Below are positions 8,024-15,520 of a DNA stretch of 32,003 bases, piece by piece (the stretch's first letter is position 1; each line of letters starts with the position of its first letter). A program made the position numbers and the translations under genes. The stretch spans positions 1 through 32,003 of the forward strand of contig JARDZO010000027.1 of NCBI GenBank assembly GCA_029240815.1, in the 5' to 3' direction. The notes under the pieces were generated by a model, which did not search any database, had not been told where the DNA came from, and saw only the letters and a program-made list of their open reading frames with translations. This stretch comes from Brevibacillus sp. (lineage in GTDB: Bacteria > Bacillota > Bacilli > Brevibacillales > Brevibacillaceae).

Positions 8024-9139
8024 ATGAACATCGGGATCACCTGCTATCCGTCATTAGGAGGATCGGGCGTCGTTGCCACTGAATTAGGCAAATTGTTGGC
8101 GGAGAGAGGCCACCAGGTGCATTTTATCACCTCGGGGATGCCGTTTCGCCTGGGCGCTTTTCATCCAAATATCTTTTATCATGAAGTAGAAGTGAATAAC
8201 TACGATGTATTTAAATACGCACCGTATGATCTGACGCTGGCAAACCGAATGGCTCAGGTCGCTCAAAATGAAAAACTGGATTTGCTGCACGTTCATTACG
8301 CTGTTCCACACGCGCTTTGCGCCTTCCTGGCGAAACAAATGGTTGGTGATCATCTCAAGATTATGACGACCCTGCACGGAACGGACATCACGGTTTTGGG
8401 GTATGACTCCAATCTGAGTGATATGATTCGCTTTGGCATAGAGCGCAGTGATCTCGTAACTGCTGTATCCAAGGATTTGATTCGCCAAACGAAAGAATTG
8501 CTCCATGTGGAAAAAGAAATTGTGCCGGTATACAATTTTGTAGATAAAAGACGCTACTATCCCAAGGATGTACGTGAGCTGAAGAAAAAGTTTGCTCCGA
8601 ACGGCGAAAAAATTCTCATGCACATTTCCAACTTCCGACCAGTAAAACGAGTCCCGGATGTAATCGAGATCTTTGCCAAGGTTCGCGAGGCTGTACCGTC
8701 TCGACTGATTCTAATCGGCGAAGGACCGGAAATGGGTGTCGTACGCAAGATGATCGCTGAGAGAGAATTGACGGATGATGTCTGTTTCTTGGGTAAGCAG
8801 GAAGACGTCGCAGAAGTGCTGTCTCTGGCAGATGTCATGCTGTTGCCGTCCGAAAAAGAAAGCTTTGGCCTGGTAGCTCTGGAAGCAATGGCTTGTGGAG
8901 TCCCCGTGGTTGCTTCGGTAGCGGGTGGAATACCGGAAGTCGTACTGGATGGTATTACCGGTTATTTACGTCCAATTGGTGATGTTGAGGGAATGTCCAA
9001 TGAAACCATTCGCTTATTGCAAAACAAAGAGCTGTACGAAAATTTCTCCAGAAACAGCATTGAGCGTTCCTGTGAAACATTTTGCCATGAAACGATCGCT
9101 TCCCAGTACGAAGCACTCTATGAACAAATTCTCAGGTAG
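8024..9139 (+). CDS. bshA: N-acetyl-alpha-D-glucosaminyl L-malate synthase BshA
   Basis: GT4-family glycosyltransferase of 371 residues that joins UDP-GlcNAc to L-malate, the first step of bacillithiol synthesis. The N-terminal acceptor domain begins with GITCYPSLGGSGVVATELG. The C-terminal nucleotide-sugar domain has the E-x7-E signature in EKESFGLVALEAMACG followed by GIPEVV. The frame opens at a GTG at 8012, but I chose the ATG at 8024 because AAGGAG ends at 8012 and family proteins start with MNIGI/MKIGI-like sequence. It lies 18 nt after bshB1. A weak GCAGC/GCTGC hairpin with a short T-run (about 9151-9186) follows. Confidence 0.95.
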   Translation: MNIGITCYPSLGGSGVVATELGKLLAERGHQVHFITSGMPFRLGAFHPNIFYHEVEVNNYDVFKYAPYDLTLANRMAQVAQNEKLDLLHVHYAVPHALCAFLAKQMVGDHLKIMTTLHGTDITVLGYDSNLSDMIRFGIERSDLVTAVSKDLIRQTKELLHVEKEIVPVYNFVDKRRYYPKDVRELKKKFAPNGEKILMHISNFRPVKRVPDVIEIFAKVREAVPSRLILIGEGPEMGVVRKMIAERELTDDVCFLGKQEDVAEVLSLADVMLLPSEKESFGLVALEAMACGVPVVASVAGGIPEVVLDGITGYLRPIGDVEGMSNETIRLLQNKELYENFSRNSIERSCETFCHETIASQYEALYEQILR

Positions 9140-9289
9140 ACGGTGAGCGCAGGCAGCATCTTAGGGTCGATGCAAGCTGCTTTTTGCCATCTGGTGCAAT
9201 TTTGAAATAAAGATAAACAACCCGTATAAAAATTTCATCTGAAATTCCTCCTTTAGTGGGCGGACGGGACGGAAATGGAGGGAGAGAAC

Positions 9290-10513
9290 ATGCGAAAAGA
9301 GCTGGCGGTCACAGTGCTGCAAACACTGGAGACGCATGGCTTTGAAGCCTATTTTGTCGGTGGTTGCGTCCGCGATTGGCTGCTCGGAAGACCCGTGCAC
9401 GATATAGATATATGTACGAATGCCCATCCTGGCGACGTGATTCGCCTCTTTCCCGACCATGTTCCGACAGGGCTCAAGCACGGGACGGTTTCTGTGAAAA
9501 TGAACGGTCATTTTTTCGAGGTGACGACGTATCGGACAGAAGGAAAGTACGAAGATTACCGACGTCCGAGCGATGTCCAGTTTGTAGCCGAACTGAAGCT
9601 CGACCTGGAACGACGAGACTTTACCATGAATGCGATGGCAATGAACCTTCAGAATGAGTTGCAGGACCCGTTTGATGGGAGAGGGGATTTGTCAGCGCGC
9701 CTTGTCCGTGCGGTAGGCGTTGCTGAGGAGCGATTTCAGGAGGATGCCTTGCGATTGCTGCGGGCAGTCCGCTTTGCCGCACAGCTCGGCTTTGCGATCG
9801 AGCCGAAGACATTGGCTGCAATGAAAGCGACAGCACCGTACCTGTCGCATATTGCCGTTGAGAGGGTAAGAGAAGAGCTGAACAAGACGCTGGACAGTGA
9901 AGCACCACAAACAGGCTGCCAGCTGTTGACTGAAACGAAGCTTTTAGCGTATTCACCACTTTTGGAGCTACTGTTTACTAGAGCTGGCGCCCAAGCGTGG
10001 AGGTTAGTCCATCTGGGTTCGTTAACACAGAAATGGTCCATGTTGCTATACGCAGCTGATTTTGATAAGGAAGCTACCCGTCAGGTGTGCGTTCAGTTGC
10101 GCATGTCCAAACGGGAGACGGAAGCAATCACGACATTCGTCGGCATCTTGGAGAGAATCAATCCGGACTGGGATACCCCTTGCCAATTGGAGTGGCGTCC
10201 GATTTTGTTGGAAGTGGGCTTGGAAACATGTCGAGAGCTGGCTCAGATCATACAGGCGTGCTGGTGGACGAAACAAGAGGCACGATTCTTCGAGAGTCTC
10301 CAAATGGCGTATGAAAAGATGCCGGTCAAGTCTGTGAAAGAGCTTGCGGTGACTGGATTAGATTTACAGATAGCCTTGCAGAAAAAGCCGGGAGAATGGA
10401 TTTGGCGAGTGTTGAATAGCTTGTTGTCTCAAACGGCCCTGCATGGATTGCCGAATACTCAGGAAGCCTTGATCGAGGTAGCGAAGAAAGAGGTTGCAAG
10501 AGATGAATATTAA
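9290..10513 (+). CDS. cca: CCA-adding tRNA nucleotidyltransferase
   Basis: Adds or repairs the 3'-CCA end of tRNA without a nucleic acid template. A class II nucleotidyltransferase head is clear: GG at 24-25 and RD at 28-29 in FVGGCVRDWLLG, then the metal-binding Asp38/Asp40 in HDIDICTNAHP. Further family motifs are RRDFTMNAMAM, DPFDGRGDL and RLLRAVRFAAQLGF, followed by the helical body and tail. At 407 residues it is the usual Bacillus length. The ATG at 9290 is preferred to the one at 9275 because GGAGGGA directly precedes it. It overlaps birA by 11 nt. Confidence 0.96.
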   Translation: MRKELAVTVLQTLETHGFEAYFVGGCVRDWLLGRPVHDIDICTNAHPGDVIRLFPDHVPTGLKHGTVSVKMNGHFFEVTTYRTEGKYEDYRRPSDVQFVAELKLDLERRDFTMNAMAMNLQNELQDPFDGRGDLSARLVRAVGVAEERFQEDALRLLRAVRFAAQLGFAIEPKTLAAMKATAPYLSHIAVERVREELNKTLDSEAPQTGCQLLTETKLLAYSPLLELLFTRAGAQAWRLVHLGSLTQKWSMLLYAADFDKEATRQVCVQLRMSKRETEAITTFVGILERINPDWDTPCQLEWRPILLEVGLETCRELAQIIQACWWTKQEARFFESLQMAYEKMPVKSVKELAVTGLDLQIALQKKPGEWIWRVLNSLLSQTALHGLPNTQEALIEVAKKEVARDEY

Positions 10514-11486
10514 GCAGGTCATTTTACAAGCGTTTCACGATCATCCGGATCAATTCATTTCTGGAGAAGAATTAAGCCAGACCTGCGGCTGCTCGCGTAC
10601 GGCGGTTTGGAAGCATATTGAGGAGCTGCGCAAGGACGGGTACGAGTTTGAAGCTGTCCGCAAGTCGGGGTATCGTCTCCTTGTTGCTCCGGATCGGCTA
10701 TCTGCGGCCGAAATTACGGCAGGCTTGAATACCCAGCGTATCGGTCAACAGGTGATGGCTCATGACGAGGTGCAGTCTACGCAACCACTTGCCCACGAAG
10801 CTGCAGCCCGAGGCGCTGAAGAAGGGACACTGGTGCTGGCTGAGCAGCAGACAGGCGGGAAGGGTCGTCTGGGTCGTCAGTGGCACTCTCCAAAAGGGAC
10901 GGGAATATGGATGAGTTTAATCATTCGTCCTGCTATTCCGTTGCCAAAGACGCCTCAAATGACTCTCTTGACAGCCGTCAGTGTTGCCCGCACGATCCGC
11001 GAAGTAACGGGACTGCCTGTCAAAATCAAATGGCCGAATGACATTTTCATCGGAGATAAAAAAGTATGTGGGATTTTGACGGAACTGAATGCGGAATCGG
11101 ATCGAGTCAACTATTTGGTCATTGGAATTGGTGTGAACGCGAATAGTATCGCTGAAGATTTTCCACAAGAACTGGCTGAGATTGCCACTTCGCTGCGAAT
11201 CGAATCTGGTGAGCCTGTAAAACGGGTGCGCTTCATTCAGCAATTTTGCCGATTTTTCGAGGAAGAGTACGATTATTTCCTGCTAAATGGCTTTGAACGG
11301 GTAAAAGCAGAATGGGAAGCGAATTCGTATACGATCGGACGCTGGGTGAACGTGCAGACGATCTCACAAAAGCTCGAAGGACGAGCCATTGCTCTGGATG
11401 ATGAAGGGGTATTGATGGTGCAAGATCAGGCTGGTTCTATCCATAAAGTGTATTCTGCTGACGTCAATTATCGTGCAAATCAATAA
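10503..11486 (+). CDS. birA: Biotin-protein ligase / biotin operon repressor BirA
   Basis: Activates biotin to biotinyl-AMP, transfers it to acetyl-CoA carboxylase and related proteins, and as holo-repressor binds biotin operators. An N-terminal winged helix (about residues 5-60; SRTAVWKHIEELRKDGY) shows this is the regulatory two-domain form. The ligase domain has GKGRLGRQW (119-127), which binds biotinyl-AMP, and KWPND (176-180). A C-terminal SH3-like domain ends the 327 residues. I chose the ATG at 10503 over the TTG at 10494 because AAAGAGG (10487-10493) is 9 nt from the former and abuts the latter. It overlaps the end of cca. Confidence 0.95.
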   Translation: MNIKQVILQAFHDHPDQFISGEELSQTCGCSRTAVWKHIEELRKDGYEFEAVRKSGYRLLVAPDRLSAAEITAGLNTQRIGQQVMAHDEVQSTQPLAHEAAARGAEEGTLVLAEQQTGGKGRLGRQWHSPKGTGIWMSLIIRPAIPLPKTPQMTLLTAVSVARTIREVTGLPVKIKWPNDIFIGDKKVCGILTELNAESDRVNYLVIGIGVNANSIAEDFPQELAEIATSLRIESGEPVKRVRFIQQFCRFFEEEYDYFLLNGFERVKAEWEANSYTIGRWVNVQTISQKLEGRAIALDDEGVLMVQDQAGSIHKVYSADVNYRANQ

Positions 11487-11745
11487 ATCTTCTGCTATAC
11501 TCCATAAAGTGGAGGCTGTATCACGAGGTGAACGGTACTCCCGGAGTATTTTGGGGTCTTATTGCGTATAGTTAAATGAATAATGTATGGACAAGAATCT
11601 GCTCAGAGCCTGTGAGGACCGAGACAGAAGGAATCCGTAAAGACGTATGATGTCTCTTTGGCATGGACAACCTTCTCCCGTATTCGGCGAGAAGGTTTTT
11701 TGATTCCATTTGCCCACAGGTTAGGTGCGTACAGAGGTGAAAAGA
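11487..11745 (+). other. Leader region of panBCD (possible pan-type RNA)
   Basis: A 259-nt region without a credible gene between birA and panB. It contains a candidate hairpin AAAGAC (11637-11642, loop GTATGAT) with GTCTcTTT just before a strong terminator at 11669-11701. The terminator ends 44 nt before the panB start. A terminator this close to a gene suggests either simple insulation from birA or attenuation of panBCD. Pantothenate operons of Firmicutes are known to carry the structured 'pan' RNA motif; I cannot confirm a match by eye. No convincing -35/-10 pair was found, although TATACT (11496-11501) is a possible -10. Confidence 0.4.
11669..11701 (+). terminator. Strong terminator hairpin upstream of panB
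   Basis: AACCTTCTC (11669-11677) pairs perfectly with GAGAAGGTT (11689-11697), with an inner CCG/CGG extension, followed by a run of six T ending at 11701. It can terminate birA transcripts or act as an attenuator for panBCD. Confidence 0.85.
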
Positions 11746-12606
11746 ATGGCAAGTGGCAAACAGATTACAACTTCCGACATTCGAAAAAAGAAAGAAGCGG
11801 GCATTCCTATTACGATGATGACGGCTTACGACTTCCCATCTGCCAAATTGGTCGAGGAAGCGGGAGTGGACATGATATTGGTAGGCGACTCGTTGGGAAT
11901 GGTTGTGCTGGGGTATGATTCTACGATCCCCGTGACGATGGACGATATGATCCACCATACAAAAGCAGTGACTCGTGCGGCAAAACGAGCATTTGTCGTA
12001 TCGGATCTGCCGTTTCTGAGCTATCACGGAACGGTGGAGGAAGCGGTGAAAAATGCAGGTCGGCTGATGCAGGAAGGCTTTGCAAAAGCAGTCAAAATGG
12101 AAGGCGGTCGAGAACTGGCCCCGCTCGTTACACGTTGTGTTCAGGCTGGAATTCCAGTAGTCGGACATATCGGCTTGACGCCACAATCCGTTCACCAGCT
12201 CGGAGGCTACAAAGTGCAAGGGCGTGACTTGGCACAAGCCCAGCGGCTGCTGGAGGACGCCATCGCATTGCAGGAAGCGGGAGCATTTGCAATCGTGTTG
12301 GAGTGCGTACCGGAGGAAGTGACGGGAATGATCGCCAAAAAATTGGACATTCCGGTAATTGGCATCGGTGCGGGCGTGACATGCGACGGACAAGTTCTCG
12401 TCTTTCATGACGTGGTAGGCTATGCCTCCCAGATTACACCTAAATTTGTGAAGCGGTACGCAGACATTGGGGACACGATCCGCGAAGCAGTAGCAGGTTA
12501 TGTGAAGGAAGTCGAGGAGCGGCGTTTCCCTGCTCCTGAGCACGTGTTCCACGCTTCGGAAGACACGATCAAACAGTTGTACGGCGAAGGAGTTGCCCAA
12601 TCATGA
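11746..12606 (+). CDS. panB: 3-methyl-2-oxobutanoate hydroxymethyltransferase PanB
   Basis: Transfers a hydroxymethyl group from methylenetetrahydrofolate to 2-oxoisovalerate, giving ketopantoate, the first committed step of pantothenate synthesis. TIM-barrel protein of 286 residues. Visible motifs are VDMILVGDSLGMV with metal-ligand Asp48, GYDSTIPVTMDDM, KMEGG, VLECVP with the probable catalytic Glu, and PVIGIGAG near the C-terminus. The frame extends up to a GTG at 11725, but the ATG at 11746 has AGAGGTGA correctly placed and begins the family-type N-terminus. It overlaps panC by 4 nt (ATGA), implying translational coupling. Confidence 0.96.
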   Translation: MASGKQITTSDIRKKKEAGIPITMMTAYDFPSAKLVEEAGVDMILVGDSLGMVVLGYDSTIPVTMDDMIHHTKAVTRAAKRAFVVSDLPFLSYHGTVEEAVKNAGRLMQEGFAKAVKMEGGRELAPLVTRCVQAGIPVVGHIGLTPQSVHQLGGYKVQGRDLAQAQRLLEDAIALQEAGAFAIVLECVPEEVTGMIAKKLDIPVIGIGAGVTCDGQVLVFHDVVGYASQITPKFVKRYADIGDTIREAVAGYVKEVEERRFPAPEHVFHASEDTIKQLYGEGVAQS

Positions 12607-13463
12607 TCCAAACCTTGCAACAGATTTCAACTATCGCAGAAATGCGCGTTCATATAGAGGAAGCACGACGTCAAGGGAAGAAAATCGGCATCGTGCCAAC
12701 TATGGGTTTCTTGCATGAGGGTCATATGAGCCTCGTGAAGGCAGCAAGAGAAAAATGTGATCTGGTCGTCATGAGCATTTTTGTCAATCCGCTGCAATTT
12801 GGTCCAAATGAGGACTTTGAGCGTTATCCGCGCGACATTGAGCGCGATCGTGAGTTAGCCAAATCAGGTGGGGTCGATCTGTTGTTCACGCCTGAAGTTA
12901 GTGAGATGTATCCAAAACCGATCTTGACCAATATTTCGGTATCCAACGTAACGGAGCTGCTCTGTGGCAAATCCCGCCCTGGGCATTTTGATGGGGTAGC
13001 GACTGTGGTGACAAAGCTTTTCCAGATCGTTCAGCCAGATTACGCATTTTTTGGGCAAAAGGATGCCCAGCAAGTCGCAGTGGTTACCCAAATGGCATTC
13101 GACCTGTCAATGCCTGTTCAGATCGTTCCTTGCCCAATTGTTCGTGAAGCAGACGGCTTGGCAATGAGCTCGCGCAATGTGTACTTGTCGCAGGAGGAAC
13201 GCAGAGAAGCACTGGTTCTCTCGCGCAGTCTGGAGCAAGCTAAGGCTTGGCTGGCAGAAGGCGTTGCTCTGTCTGAAATTCAAGAACGCATGATTCAGAT
13301 GATCTCCGAAATGCCGCTTGCTTCCATTGAATACGTAGAAGTGCTGCGTTACCCTGACCTGGTGCCAGTAGAGCAGCCCATACCGGGAGAATCGATCATT
13401 GTGGCGTTGGCTGTCCGTTTCGGGAAGACACGTCTGATTGACAACTTGATTACCAACGTCTGA
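12603..13463 (+). CDS. panC: Pantothenate synthetase PanC
   Basis: ATP-dependent condensation of pantoate and beta-alanine. Belongs to the class I aminoacyl-tRNA-synthetase-like nucleotidyltransferases: the HIGH-type motif is P32-T-M-G-F-L-H38-E-G-H41 and the KMSKS-like segment is [13 protein letters not shown], which contacts ATP, lies between. At 286 residues it is full length. Start overlaps the panB stop; panD follows 29 nt after the stop. Cytoplasmic. Confidence 0.96.
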   Translation: MIQTLQQISTIAEMRVHIEEARRQGKKIGIVPTMGFLHEGHMSLVKAAREKCDLVVMSIFVNPLQFGPNEDFERYPRDIERDRELAKSGGVDLLFTPEVSEMYPKPILTNISVSNVTELLCGKSRPGHFDGVATVVTKLFQIVQPDYAFFGQKDAQQVAVVTQMAFDLSMPVQIVPCPIVREADGLAMSSRNVYLSQEERREALVLSRSLEQAKAWLAEGVALSEIQERMIQMISEMPLASIEYVEVLRYPDLVPVEQPIPGESIIVALAVRFGKTRLIDNLITNV

Positions 13464-13492
13464 GACCTATGAAAGACAAGGGGGAATTACCT

Positions 13493-13876
13493 GTGTTCCG
13501 CACAATGATGAAGGCCAAAATCCACCGTGCTACGGTTACCGAAGCGAATCTGAATTACGTCGGTAGCATAACGATTGATAAAAATCTGTTGGACGCGTTA
13601 GATATATTGCCAAATGAGAAAGTACAAATCGTGAATAACAACAATGGCGCCAGACTGGAGACGTACGTCATCGAAGGAGCACCAGGAAGCGGAGTTATTT
13701 GCTTGAACGGTGCCGCTGCCCGTCTCGTACAGGAGGGTGACATCGTCATTATCATCGCCTATGGTATGATGACTGACGAAGAAGCGCGCACGTATAAACC
13801 ACGTGTTGCCATCATGGATGAAAAAAACCAAATCAAAGAATTGCTCGGAGAAGAAATCCACGCGACAATCCTGTAA
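13493..13876 (+). CDS. panD: Aspartate 1-decarboxylase PanD proenzyme
   Basis: Pyruvoyl-dependent enzyme making beta-alanine from aspartate, the co-substrate of PanC. With GTG at 13493 as start the autocleavage site falls exactly at Gly24-Ser25 (YVGSITID), as in characterised PanD, and the length is 127 residues. That numbering, together with a G-rich Shine-Dalgarno at 13480-13484, is why I reject the in-frame ATG at 13469. Conserved [16 protein letters not shown] and [12 protein letters not shown] segments are present. Ser25 becomes the pyruvoyl group after self-processing. Last gene of panBCD. Confidence 0.96.
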   Translation: MFRTMMKAKIHRATVTEANLNYVGSITIDKNLLDALDILPNEKVQIVNNNNGARLETYVIEGAPGSGVICLNGAAARLVQEGDIVIIIAYGMMTDEEARTYKPRVAIMDEKNQIKELLGEEIHATIL

Positions 13877-13896
13877 GACTTCTTCGATCTGCATAG

Positions 13897-13949
13897 AGCT
13901 ACCCGCCTTGTGAGACAATGAGAGTACTCACGCCTCATAGGGGGTGGCT
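13897..13949 (+). other. Hairpin overlapping the ribosome binding site of the TPR gene
   Basis: AGCTACCC (13897-13904) can pair with GGGTGGCT (13942-13949), allowing one G-T wobble, with an inner TGAG/CTCA stem. The right arm contains the GGGGG Shine-Dalgarno of the gene at 13955, and a short T-run follows. It may be a weak panD terminator or may mask the ribosome binding site. Confidence 0.4.
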
Positions 13950-13954
13950 TTTGC

Positions 13955-15427
13955 GTGAAAATAGAAGACTGGTTCCAAACGTTGCGCTCGAAAGCGGAAA
14001 CGATCGAAGAAAAATGGTCGGATGCATCTGAGCAGGAAAGGCTGCAGCTTGCCGATCAATTGTTTTATTTGCGCCAAGTAAGCGATACTGTCGTCGACCT
14101 CTGGTTGCAGTTTGAGGAGCGCTTGTCCATTGCCATTCGGAAGATCAAACAAATGGAAGGACAGCTGCCTGCTGAGGACAATCATACACAGGTAGCTGTA
14201 ACCAACGAAGCATCTGATAAGGATACGCCGAAAAAAGAGCTTGGTTCTGCTTTGCAAAAAAGCGGGAAAGAAAGCGTGAGTCAGTCAAAAGAGACGAATC
14301 CGTATGAGCCGATGTTTCGACGTGGAGAAGGCTTTTATCATCTGCGAATGTTCCAGGATGCAAAAAAGTGCTTTGAAGAATTGATCCAGCAATCTCCTGA
14401 TTGGGAAAGTGGCAGATTGTACTATGCCTACAGTCTGTTATTTTGCGAAGAGCAGGAACACGCTTTTCGTGAATTCCGGTTATTGAGCAGGTCGGCCAGT
14501 TCACCTACTGTGGTATCAAGCAGTTTCAATGCGATGGGCTGCATTCTTGCCGAAGAACAGCATTGGCTGGAAGCGGCACAAGCCTTTAAATCATCTCTCG
14601 AAGTGAAGCCTGAGCAGGAGGAAGCCCGCTATAATCTGGCGCTATGCTACCTCAAAGATGGGGATGCCCAGGAAGCGATGGATGTGATCGAGCAGTACTT
14701 GCAAAAGGACGAAGATGATTGGGAAGCGCAAATGCTTTGGCTCCGAGCGGCTCAGTTACTCCAAACGATGGATGAATCGACTGAGCTTTCACCCCCAGCT
14801 CCGTTGCAATTGCCGACTCGCGATCTGGATAGCGATACTTTGCAGGAAATGGCATCTTTGTACGAGTCCGTCGGGAATTATCATCGTGCCCAAATTTGCT
14901 ATCACTTTTTGACGGAAAGACTGCCAAGAGAAGGCTGGGCGTGGCATGGATTAGCCTGGAACACGTGGTTGATCGCGGGGACCAAGCGGGCATTGACTTT
15001 ACTCAAAAAGGCGATCAGTCTCGCTCCGCTACATGACGATTTTACCTTTAGCTATGGCTGGATGCTCCTGTTCGATGGTAAGGTTGACGAAGCGATAGGG
15101 ACATTCCGTCATATGCTCGAGAAAAACAGAGACAATCGACTAGGGCAGTCCGGGATGATATCCGCTTATGAAAAGATCGGGGAGCTTGCGGCTGCTAAAC
15201 GTCTGGCCAAAGAGTTCACGGAAGACCAAGAGCCGTACGTTCGCTCACTCGGCTATTTTCATCTGGGACGATTGGCAGTGGTCGAGGAGAACTGGCGAAT
15301 GGCTGAGCAATATTTTCAAAGGACGCTCCCGCATGCCAATCAGTTCCGTGAAGTACCGATCTATATGCAGCTGTGCGCAAGCAAATTGGGTGAGCGTGTT
15401 TCCATTTCAGAACTGCTCCAGCCATAA
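13955..15427 (+). CDS. Tetratricopeptide-repeat protein
   Basis: A 490-residue soluble protein. The N-terminal ~65 residues form a helical segment (DWFQTLRSKAETIEEKWSDA...), followed by a polar, probably disordered linker (about 70-115), and then TPR helical hairpins from about residue 118 to the end. Examples are EGFYHLRMFQDAKKCFEELI, AARYNLALCYLKDG-like units near 228-240, and FSYGWMLLFDGKVDEAIGTF. TPRs mediate protein-protein contacts; no catalytic domain is attached. Start is GTG at 13955 behind GGGGG. It sits between panD and dinG in an interval that is not occupied by a named gene I recognise. Partner and role unknown. Confidence 0.8.
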   Translation: MKIEDWFQTLRSKAETIEEKWSDASEQERLQLADQLFYLRQVSDTVVDLWLQFEERLSIAIRKIKQMEGQLPAEDNHTQVAVTNEASDKDTPKKELGSALQKSGKESVSQSKETNPYEPMFRRGEGFYHLRMFQDAKKCFEELIQQSPDWESGRLYYAYSLLFCEEQEHAFREFRLLSRSASSPTVVSSSFNAMGCILAEEQHWLEAAQAFKSSLEVKPEQEEARYNLALCYLKDGDAQEAMDVIEQYLQKDEDDWEAQMLWLRAAQLLQTMDESTELSPPAPLQLPTRDLDSDTLQEMASLYESVGNYHRAQICYHFLTERLPREGWAWHGLAWNTWLIAGTKRALTLLKKAISLAPLHDDFTFSYGWMLLFDGKVDEAIGTFRHMLEKNRDNRLGQSGMISAYEKIGELAAAKRLAKEFTEDQEPYVRSLGYFHLGRLAVVEENWRMAEQYFQRTLPHANQFREVPIYMQLCASKLGERVSISELLQP

Positions 15428-15520
15428 CTGTGCAAAAAAGCAGGAAAAACCCCCGCCGTTGCCGAAGAGTGAGGGGGGAGCGGATGCAAGGATCCGCCCA
15501 GGTTACGAGGTGACAAACGT

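Noticed and set aside
11507..11600. T-box riboswitch before panB
   Set aside because: GAGGTGAACGGTAC only vaguely resembles the T-box AGGGTGGNACCGCG core, and panB is not an amino acid charging or transport gene.
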